Positions 1-5,300 of a DNA stretch of 5,661 bases are shown here, in pieces; the first letter of the stretch is position 1; the number at the start of each line of letters is the position of its first letter. The DNA is from Acidimicrobiia bacterium (lineage in GTDB: Bacteria; Actinomycetota; Acidimicrobiia; IMCC26256; BP-133), in assembly GCA_025934385.1 (NCBI GenBank), contig JAICYE010000171.1, positions 1 to 5,661 on the forward strand, read 5' to 3'. The position numbers and the translations under genes were made by a program. The notes beneath the pieces are model-generated. The model saw nothing but the letters and a program-made list of their open reading frames with translations, made no database searches and was not told the DNA's origin.

Positions 1-80
1 CCGTCCCGCCCGGCCGCATACCGGAGGTGCAGCTCCATCACATCCTCGACCCAATCGCCGATCGCCGGTGCGTACCCCAT
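1..80 (-). CDS. N-terminal fragment of an unrecognised protein (runs off the left edge)
   Basis: Reading leftward from an ATG at 80-78, the minus strand stays open to base 1 and gives 26 codons beginning MGYAPAIGDWVEDVMELHLR, then YAAGRD. Nearly all codons end in G or C, and the peptide has a natural mix of acidic, aromatic and aliphatic residues. It would form an amphipathic helix around residues 9-22 (DWVEDVMELHLRYA), unlike the Arg/Pro-rich products of shadow frames in this DNA. The same frame is open upstream to a TGA at 135-137 but holds no other usual start, so this ATG is the likely one, although no clear Shine-Dalgarno sequence precedes it. I recognise no family from so short a piece. 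It is divergent from the DUF1269-type gene at 220, so bases 81-219 should hold promoters for both. Confidence 0.5.
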   Translation of the reverse strand, partial: MGYAPAIGDWVEDVMELHLRYAAGRD

Positions 81-219
81 GCCGGTGTCGGTACCCGCCG
101 GCCGTAACCGGGGCGCGATCGCTCTGTAACAACCTCATGTCGACGCGTTCGCCGGAGCGGTGCAGCAACCGTTTCACCGTTGCCGCAGGGGGGCAGAACG
201 CGGGCGGGAGGTCAGCGAC

Positions 220-819
220 ATGGAGAGTGTGCTGCTCGTCACATTCGAGGAGCCGAGCCGGGCCTACCAGGCGATGAGCGAGCTCGATCGACTCAACGGC
301 GACCATGCGGTCACCATCCGCTCCGCGGCCATCGTCGAGCGCGATGCCGACGGGCGCTTCCGCGTTCGGGAGGAGCCCGAGGTCGAGCAGTACACCGCGA
401 CGGTGTCGGGCGGTCTCATCGGCGGGCTGCTCGGAATCCTGGCTGGGCCTGCCGGCCTGATGTTCGGTGGTCTCGCCGGGCTGCTCGTCGGGTCCTTTGC
501 CGACACCGAGGTGGCAGAGGACGCCGAGCTGATGCTGGTGGCCATGAGCCACCGCATCGTCCCGGGCACGACCGCCGTCGTCGCCGACCTCGACGAGCCG
601 GCCCCGGAGGCCGTCGACGGCGTGATGGGCAACATCGGCGGTGTCGTCGTCCGCCAGTCCCGCCGCGCCGTCGAAGCGGAGATCGAGTCGGCCGAGGAGG
701 CCACCCGAGCGGCGCAGCAGGAGGCCCACCGGGTCATGCGGGAGCGTCGCAAGGCCCGCGGCGAGGAGACGATCAAGGACAAACTCGCCGATCTGAAAGA
801 CAAAGTTCCGAAAGGCTGA
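220..819 (+). CDS. DUF1269-type protein with glycine-rich membrane hairpin
   Basis: A 199-residue protein. The ATG at 220 is chosen because GGGAGG lies 8 bases upstream (206-211); an in-frame ATG at 160 would add 20 Arg/Gly-rich residues with no ribosome site. Residues 2-50 look like a small alpha/beta unit (VLLVTFEEPSRAYQAMSELD, then TIRSAAIVERDADGRF). Residues 63-93 form a glycine-rich hydrophobic hairpin (GGLIGGLLGILAG, then GGLAGLLVGSFAD). Residues 98-126 return to alpha/beta and carry the family-like segment PGTTAVVADLDE. This order (strand/helix, glycine-rich hairpin, then PG-T-A) is that of the DUF1269 family (PF06897), usually described as membrane-associated and of unknown function. 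The unusual part is residues 145-199, a long, highly charged Glu/Arg/Lys helix likely to be a coiled coil in the cytoplasm. The gene at 903 follows on the same strand after 83 bases and is probably in the same transcript. No function beyond membrane association can be claimed. Confidence 0.85.
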   Translation: MESVLLVTFEEPSRAYQAMSELDRLNGDHAVTIRSAAIVERDADGRFRVREEPEVEQYTATVSGGLIGGLLGILAGPAGLMFGGLAGLLVGSFADTEVAEDAELMLVAMSHRIVPGTTAVVADLDEPAPEAVDGVMGNIGGVVVRQSRRAVEAEIESAEEATRAAQQEAHRVMRERRKARGEETIKDKLADLKDKVPKG

Positions 820-902
820 GCGAGTGGGCTCGTCAGCAATCCAACGCTCGAGCGGACTGGTCGCCCAGGTCAGCGGGGGGCTGGGCAGTAGGGTGGCTCC
901 TC

Positions 903-1136
903 GTGGGTCTCTTCCGTCGCCGCCGGCCGGATCCGGCGTCGCTGCTGGAGCGGCGGGCGCAGCTCGCCGAGGAAATCGAGGCGGTCGACGCCGACGCTGC
1001 CTGGACATCGCTGTCGGATAACCCGGCCGAGGCGGCTGAGGGCGCAGCATTGCGCCGCCAGACCGAGGCTCTCCGGCGGGCGCTCGCCGATCTCGACCGG
1101 CAGATCGCCGCCGAGCAACATCGTCTCCAGCCTTGA
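903..1136 (+). CDS. Small charged helical protein, 77 residues, GTG start
   Basis: The frame starts at GTG 903 and reads MGLFRRRRPDPASLLERRAQ onward to TGA 1134-1136. This GTG is the only usual start codon in this frame between the end of the previous gene (819) and here. A weak ribosome site (AGGGTGG, 890-896) lies 6 bases upstream. After a basic N-terminus (RRRR, residues 5-8), two helices with heptad-like leucine/isoleucine spacing are predicted: residues 12-31 (SLLERRAQLAEEIEAVDADA) and 48-75 (ALRRQTEALRRALADLDRQI and beyond). They are joined by a loop with a Trp and SDNPAE. This suggests a short antiparallel coiled coil, perhaps resting on a membrane or nucleic acid through its basic start; that is inference. 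No family recognised. Its position 83 bases downstream of the DUF1269-type gene suggests a two-gene operon, and both proteins carry Glu/Arg-rich helices. Confidence 0.65.
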   Translation: MGLFRRRRPDPASLLERRAQLAEEIEAVDADAAWTSLSDNPAEAAEGAALRRQTEALRRALADLDRQIAAEQHRLQP

Positions 1137-1156
1137 CTTCGACCGAGGGCCACTCC

Positions 1157-1178
1157 CCCGCCGCTGCGGGTTGCGGCG
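1157..1178 (+). terminator. GC-rich hairpin just after the two-gene plus-strand unit
   Basis: Twenty bases after the stop codon at 1136 the DNA can fold in two competing ways: CCCGC (1157-1161) with GCGGG (1166-1170) around a CGCT loop, or CGCCGC (1159-1164) with GCGGCG (1173-1178) around an 8-base loop. No run of T follows, so it is not a classical intrinsic terminator. U-less hairpin terminators are reported in actinobacteria, and position is the main argument here. Short GC-rich inverted repeats are common by chance in DNA of this composition. Confidence 0.3.
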
Positions 1179-1239
1179 CCGTTCACCGGAAGCCGTACCT
1201 GCCCCACCGACGCAGAGCCGCTCAGCCGTTCAGCCGGTA

Positions 1240-1256
1240 GCGCCGGCGGCCGGCGC
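1240..1256. terminator. Perfect 7-bp GC hairpin in the convergent region
   Basis: GCGCCGG (1240-1246) pairs perfectly with CCGGCGC (1250-1256) around the three-base loop CGG. It lies between converging genes, where a bidirectional terminator would be expected, and it reads almost the same on both strands. There is no T-tract on either side. The same stem sequence recurs in the hairpins at 1873-1892 and 1905-1924. Confidence 0.3.
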
Positions 1257-1462
1257 GGTAGGCGTGTCGTCGTCCGTTGGGTGTGCGGGGTTGTACCGGG
1301 CGCGAGAACGCCGGTCCCCTTCTTCTGGCCCCAGCCATGCGAATCAGTTCCCGAACCTATGGTCGGCCACCTGCTCAAGGTGACGGAACGGACGTTTGCT
1401 CCGGACGGGCGAGGTGGGCAATTCGGAGAAAGCTGTCACAGGGACCCGGAAACGTCGACCGG

Positions 1463-1759
1463 TCAGTCGTGCGAGCCGAGCACGCGCTCGACGGCCGCCA
1501 TCCAGCGGTTGAGCTCGGTCTCGGGCGGCGCCGCCGGGCCGGTACCGGGCCGGGAAGCCGGCCGGGGGTGGCGCCGGCGATACCGGCGAACGCCGGCCTC
1601 GTAGACGAGCGTGACGAGGCCGATGAGGCCGGTCACCACGACGACAGGCAGCAGCGAACCACCGGTCACCACGGCCAGCACCACCGCCACCAGGCCCAGG
1701 AACTGGTAGTCGACCACCGGTCCTCCGGGAGCGGCCGGCGCTGGGGGGTGGCCGGGCAT
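1463..1759 (-). CDS. Small membrane protein, 98 residues, unrecognised
   Basis: The ATG at 1759-1757 is supported by GAGGG on the minus strand (plus 1767-1771), 7 bases upstream. The protein starts with a Pro/Ala-rich stretch (residues 2-14). A hydrophobic region follows at residues 18-53 (DYQFLGLVAVVLAVVTGG, then SLLPVVVVTGLIGLVTLVYE), long enough for two membrane helices meeting at GGSLLP. A strongly basic segment comes next (RRYRRRHPRP, residues 58-67), which by the positive-inside rule should face the cytoplasm. A Pro/Gly/Ala linker leads to a short C-terminal helix (ETELNRWMAAVERVLGSHD). The high share of branched aliphatic residues is far from what a shadow frame gives here. I do not recognise a family. 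The next minus-strand gene upstream (1914-2204) is separated by 154 bases containing a repeat and a candidate promoter (1807-1829), so this gene may have its own transcript. Confidence 0.7.
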   Translation of the reverse strand: MPGHPPAPAAPGGPVVDYQFLGLVAVVLAVVTGGSLLPVVVVTGLIGLVTLVYEAGVRRYRRRHPRPASRPGTGPAAPPETELNRWMAAVERVLGSHD

Positions 1760-1806
1760 CGCTCTGCCCTCGAAGATTCGCCGCCGGGCCCGCGACCTCC
1801 CACCGA

Positions 1807-1829
1807 CCCGTATTGCAGAGCGATGACAA
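1807..1829 (-). promoter_or_regulatory. Candidate promoter of PafBC (RecA-NDp) type for the 98-residue membrane protein
   Basis: On the minus strand TTGTCA (1829-1824) is followed after exactly 11 bases by TACGGG (1812-1807). The motif known for LexA-independent DNA-damage promoters of actinobacteria is tTGTCRgtg-N8-TAnnnT, in which TTGTCR and the -10 are also 11 bases apart. The upstream half matches perfectly; the gtg extension is TCG, and the last T of the -10 is G. Transcription would start near 1800, leaving a leader of about 40 bases before the ribosome site and ATG. This is inference from sequence only. Confidence 0.35.
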
Positions 1830-1843
1830 AGGTATGTCCCGTA

Positions 1844-1924
1844 CCGGTATCAGCCGGCGCGGGACGAATGCGGCGCCGGTATCAGCCGGCGCGGGACGAA
1901 TGCGGCGCCGGTGTCAGCCGGCGC
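1844..1924. repeat. 32-bp tandem repeat, two exact copies plus a partial third, hairpin-forming
   Basis: Copy one (1844-1875) and copy two (1876-1907) are identical over 32 bases; each begins CCGGTATCAGCCGGCGC. A third partial copy (1908-1924) differs at one base (CCGGTGTCAG) and then diverges after 17 bases. At the unit boundaries, GCGCCGG and CCGGCGC form perfect 7-bp stems around 6-base loops: 1873-1892 (loop TATCAG) and 1905-1924 (loop TGTCAG). The partial copy overlaps the 3' end of the minus-strand gene 1914-2204, and its stop codon lies in the loop of the last hairpin. The array has no spacers and is not a CRISPR. A role in termination or mRNA 3'-end protection for that gene is plausible but unproven. 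Confidence 0.85.
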
Positions 1925-2204
1925 TGGTGCCGAAGCGCCGCTGGCCGCCGTCGGCAGGAACGGCCCGCAGCGCCGGGGACTGCCGGCGGATGATCCGCCG
2001 GATCTCGGTCGTCTTGAAGCTGGCCACCCGCTCCGCCCAGGAGTCGATGGCCGCCCGACTGCGCCCGGAGTGGAAGAAAGTGGTGAGCGGCCCCTCCTGC
2101 ACGTAGGCGTTGGCGCCGAGAACCTCGATCACCTCGCCGTCGGCGAGGACCACGTCGTGCACGACGTCTGCGGTGGCGCCATCGAGGTCGGGGCCGCTCT
2201 CCAT
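1914..2204 (-). CDS. Hypothetical protein, 96 residues, divergent from recC
   Basis: This minus-strand gene runs from ATG 2204-2202 to TGA 1916-1914. Residues 13-44 are strand-rich (DVVHDVVLADGEVIEVLGAN, then AYVQEGPLTTFF), suggesting a small beta unit. Residues 48-74 form an amphipathic, basic helix (SRAAIDSWAERVASFKTTEI, then RRIIRR). The tail is Arg/Gly/Ala-rich and probably disordered. The composition is protein-like, unlike the Arg-rich products of the competing frames. No Shine-Dalgarno sequence precedes the ATG, but a TATGGT hexamer lies exactly at -12 to -7, as expected for a leaderless mRNA, and this supports the chosen start. GTG codons at Val15 and Val18 are weaker alternatives. 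I recognise no family. It is cytoplasmic (no signal peptide or membrane segment). It is divergent from recC across a 180-base control region, which raises but does not establish a link to DNA repair. Confidence 0.65.
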   Translation of the reverse strand: MESGPDLDGATADVVHDVVLADGEVIEVLGANAYVQEGPLTTFFHSGRSRAAIDSWAERVASFKTTEIRRIIRRQSPALRAVPADGGQRRFGTSAG

Positions 2205-2210
2205 GCGTCG

Positions 2211-2216
2211 ACCATA
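2211..2216 (-). promoter_or_regulatory. -10 element for a leaderless transcript
   Basis: The minus strand reads TATGGT (2216-2211), then six bases, then ATG at 2204. TATGGT fits TANNNT and sits at -12 to -7 counted from the A of the start codon, the usual spacing when transcription begins at the start codon itself in actinobacteria. A possible -35, CTGACG (2241-2236, five of six bases of TTGACG), lies 19 bases upstream. The absence of a ribosome site at this gene agrees with leaderless expression. Confidence 0.5.
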
Positions 2217-2246
2217 CGACGGCCGCCCTGTGGATCGTCAGGGGGA

Positions 2247-2267
2247 ACAACTTGTGGACAACTTGTG
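2247..2267. promoter_or_regulatory. ACAA/TTGT repeat, operator-like
   Basis: The 10-base word ACAACTTGTG occurs twice, at 2247-2256 and 2258-2267, so the copies start 11 bases apart, about one helical turn. Each contains the dyad ACAA-C-TTGT, and the junction forms another dyad, TTGT-GG-ACAA. The result is four half-sites on one face of the helix, midway between the divergent starts at 2204 and 2385 and upstream of both proposed -10 elements. This is the look of an operator for a dimeric regulator or of a DnaA-binding site; the protein cannot be named from this sequence. Confidence 0.4.
2253..2261 (-). promoter_or_regulatory. DnaA-box-like nonamer TTGTCCACA
   Basis: The plus strand TGTGGACAA is the exact complement of TTGTCCACA, the DnaA-box form typical of high-GC actinobacteria such as Streptomyces and Mycobacterium. 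Two weaker neighbours match 7 of 9 bases: TTGTGCACG at 2263-2271 (to TTGTCCACA) and the complement of TGTGGATCG at 2230-2238 (to TTATCCACA). There is no AT-rich unwinding stretch and no dnaA or dnaN gene, so this is not an origin. A regulatory or DnaA-titration site is possible. Confidence 0.4.
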
Positions 2268-2311
2268 CACGGCGGCGATTCCCACGGAAATCCGGCCCTC
2301 CCCCGGCGAAA

Positions 2312-2334
2312 CTGTCAGACCCTCAGGGCATACT
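2312..2334 (+). promoter_or_regulatory. Candidate DNA-damage (PafBC / RecA-NDp type) promoter of recC
   Basis: CTGTCA (2312-2317) is followed after exactly 11 bases by CATACT (2329-2334). The published motif for LexA-independent damage-induced promoters of actinobacteria is tTGTCRgtg-N8-TAnnnT. The core TGTCR, the spacing, and the A and final T of the -10 all match; the first T of each hexamer is C, and gtg reads GAC. Transcription would start near 2341, giving a leader of about 44 bases that ends in the recC ribosome site. No actinobacterial SOS box (GAAC-N4-GTTC) is present in 2205-2384. Confidence 0.45.
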
Positions 2335-2384
2335 CGGCGTCGCCCCACTTCCCCCGGTCGCTGTCCACTGCACCGGAGTCCCGC

Positions 2385-5300
2385 ATGCTGCACATCCACC
2401 GAGCCGAACGGGCCGACGCCCTCGTCGCCGCCCTCGGCAGCGTCGTCGTCGAGCCGCTCGACGATCCGATGGCCGCCGAGGTCGTGGCCGTGCCGACCCG
2501 CGGCGTCGAGCGCTGGCTGAGCCAGCGGCTGTCGACCCGCCTCGGCGCCACTCCCGGCCGGGCCGACGGTGTGTGCGCCAACATCGACTTCCCCTACCCC
2601 GCCGCCCTCGTCGGCGGGGCGGTGGCGGCCGCCACCGGCGTGCCCCGCGACGCCGATCCCTGGGTCGCCGCCCGTTCGGTCTGGCCCCTCCTCCACGTGA
2701 TCGACACCGCCCTCGACGAGTCGTGGCTCGCCCCGCTGGCCAGCTACCTGGGCGCCGCCGGCGGGAAGTCCGACCCGTCGGCATCGGATCTCGGCCGCGG
2801 GGCCCGGCGGTTCGGCAGCGCCCGCCATCTGGCCGACCTCTACGACCGCTACGGCGTCCACCGCCCCGGGATGCTCCGGGCCTGGGCGGCGAAAGACGAC
2901 GTCGACGGTTCCGGCCGGCCCCTGCCGGGGCAGTGGGCCTGGCAGGCGGAACTGTGGCGCCGGCTGCGCGACCGCATCGGCGTCCCCAGCCCGGCCGAGC
3001 GGCTCGACGAGGCCTGCACCGCCCTTCGGGGCGACGCCGGCGTCGTCGACCTCCCCGCCCGCCTGTCCCTCTTCGGCCTCACCCGGCTGCCGGCCAGTTT
3101 CCTGGTGGTGCTGCGGGCGCTGGCCGCCCACCGGGACGTGCATCTCTTCCTGCTGCATCCCTCGCCGGCGTTATGGCAGCGGATCGAGGAGTGGCAGCGG
3201 GTCGAGGACCGCCCCGGCGGGCGGGCCGCCATCGCCCGGTCCGCCGACCAGACGGCGGCGCTGCCGGCCAACCCGTTGCTCACGTCGTGGGGGCGCGACG
3301 CCCGGGAGATGCAGCTGGTGCTGACGGCCGGCGATCGGGGCGAGGGGCCGGCCCCGGTCGACCACCACCATCCGATCGAAGCGCCAGCCCCGGCGGCCGG
3401 GGGTGTCTCGGATGACAACCCGACGCTCCTGCACCGGATCCAGGCCGACGTCCGGGCCGACCGGTCGCCCCCCGGCCTCCCGCTGGCGGGGCCCGACGAG
3501 CGGGCCCTGCTCGACCCGGCCGACACCAGCCTGGCCGTGCACGCCTGCCACGGGCGGGGCCGCCAGGTGGAGGTCGTGCGCGACGCCATCCTCCACCGGC
3601 TGGCCGCCGATCCGACGCTCGAACCCCGCGACATCGTCGTCATGTGTCCGGACATCGAAGCATTCGCCCCGCTGATCCACGCCACCTTCGGTGCCGCCGA
3701 GGGGTTCGACGGCCCCGCCGCCGACGAGGCGCCCGGCGGCGCGGCGACGACCGGCACGGCGGCCGCCGGCACCGGCCCGACCCGGGTCGACCTCAGGGTC
3801 CGCCTCGCCGACCGGTCGCTCCGCCAGACCAATCCCCTGCTCGGTGTGCTGGCCGAGCTCCTGGCGCTGGCCTCGGCCCGGGTCACCGCCGCCCAGGTGC
3901 TCGACCTCGCCGGGCGCGAGCCCGTCCGGCGCCGGTTCCGGCTCGACGACGACGACCTCGCCCGGGCCGAGGAGTGGGTGGCCGAGGCCGGGATCCGGTG
4001 GGGTCTCGACGCCGGCCACCGGGCCCCCTACAAGCTCGACGCCCTCGACGCCAACACCTGGCGGGCCGGGCTCGACCGGCTGCTGCTCGGCGTGGCCATG
4101 GCCGACGAGGGAAACCGGCTCGTCGGCGGCGTCCTCCCGGTCGACGATGTGAGCAGCGGCGACATCGACCTCGCCGGCCGCCTGGCCGAACTCGTCGAGC
4201 GGCTCACGACCGCCCTCGACGCCCTGGCCGTCCCCCAGCCGATCGGTGCCTGGGCCGCCGCCCTGGCCGACGCCGCGGACTGGCTCACCGCCATTGCCCC
4301 GGCCGACGAATGGCAGGTCGCCGAGCTCCTTCACCTCCTCGACGACGTCGTGGCCGAGGCCGGCGACGGCGACGCCGAGCTGACGCTGCCGGAGATCCGC
4401 ACGCTGCTGGCCAACCGGCTGCGGGGCCGGCCCACCCGGGCCAACTTCCGGACGGGCCATCTCACCGTCTGCACGCTGGTGCCGATGCGGTCGGTGCCCC
4501 ACCGGGTCGTCTGCCTCCTCGGCCTCGACGACGGCGTCTTCCCCCGCAAGGTCGATGTCGACGACGACGACCTCGTGGCCGCCGACGCCCGGGTCGGCGA
4601 CCGCGATCCCCGCAGCGAGGACCGCCAACTCCTGCTCGACGCCCTGCTGGCCGCCGAGGACCATCTCGTCGTCACCTACAGCGGGCGTGACGAACGGACC
4701 AACGCCGAGCGGCCCCCGGCCGTGCCCATCGGGGAACTGCTCGACGTCGTCGATCGCACCGTCCGCCTGCCCGGCGACGGCACCGGGCGGATCCCGGCCC
4801 GGACCCGCATCGTCGTCCACCACCCGCTGCAGCCGTTCGACGCCCGGAACTTCATGGGCGGCCGGCTGGCCGGCACCGCGCCGTGGAGCTTCGACGCCGT
4901 CGCCCTGGCCGGTGCCCGGGCGGCAGCGGGCTTGCGGTCCCGCCCGGCGCCGTTCCTGCCGGCGCCGCTGCCGCCGGCGCCGGCCGAGGCCGTCGAGCTG
5001 GAGAATCTCGTCCGGTTCGTCCAGCACCCGGTCAAGGCGTTCCTCCGCCAGCGGCTCGGCGTGTCGCTGAGCGGAGACAACGACGACGCCTCCCAGGCCC
5101 TCCCGGTCGAACTCGACCCGCTCGAGCAGTGGGCGGTCGGCGACCGGCTGCTCGCCGGGCGGCTGGCCGGCGGCGAGCGCGACGCCTGCGTGGCGGCCGA
5201 ACGGGCCCGGGGCGGCCTGCCCCCCGGCACGCTGGCCGAGCCGGTGCTCGGCCGGGTGCTGCCGATCGTCGAGAGCCTGGTGGCCGAGGCGGTCGAGGTG

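Larger units (their letters stand above)
1137..1462. other. Convergent intergenic region without a convincing gene
   Basis: This stretch of about 325 bases lies between the stop of the plus-strand gene at 1136 and the stop of the minus-strand gene at 1463. Frames crossing it give Arg/Pro/Ser-rich translations typical of non-coding high-GC DNA, and none starts behind a good ribosome site. I see no tRNA-like T-arm. The contents are the hairpin at 1157-1178, a perfect 7-bp hairpin at 1240-1256, and a dyad GTTC-CC-GAAC near 1347-1356. The most likely role is termination of the two converging transcripts. Confidence 0.5.

Noticed and set aside
171..196. GTTT-N16-GGGCAG, resembling a stress sigma factor (SigF/SigB type) promoter before the DUF1269-type gene.
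   Set aside because: The -10 part matches GGGTAT at only four of six bases, and the implied start would fall right at the ribosome site. Too weak to annotate.
534..541. Exact E. coli Chi octamer GCTGGTGG.
   Set aside because: One G-rich octamer is expected by chance in such DNA, it lies in a coding region, and the RecC here differs at Chi-reading positions.
180..902. The frame of the 77-residue gene is open back to an ATG at 180, overlapping the DUF1269-type gene.
   Set aside because: The part before 903 is Arg/Gly/Pro-rich and lies inside a well-supported gene in another frame. The only start after 819 is GTG 903.
1844..1924. Short direct repeats that might be read as a mini CRISPR array.
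   Set aside because: The units are directly adjacent with no unique spacers, and no cas gene is present.
1882..2250. Alternative 122-residue minus-strand frame overlapping the 96-residue gene.
   Set aside because: Its product is extremely Arg-rich, it has no supported start, and it would displace a frame with protein-like composition and a leaderless promoter.
2244..2259. Possible SOS box beginning GAACAACTTGTG in the recC control region.
   Set aside because: The LexA site of actinobacteria needs GAAC-N4-GTTC; only the first half is present.
3943..4575. Exact 18-base direct repeat (3943-3960 and 4558-4575) within recC.
   Set aside because: Both copies encode an Asp-Asp-Asp-Asp-Leu run in the same frame with the favoured codon GAC; codon bias explains it.
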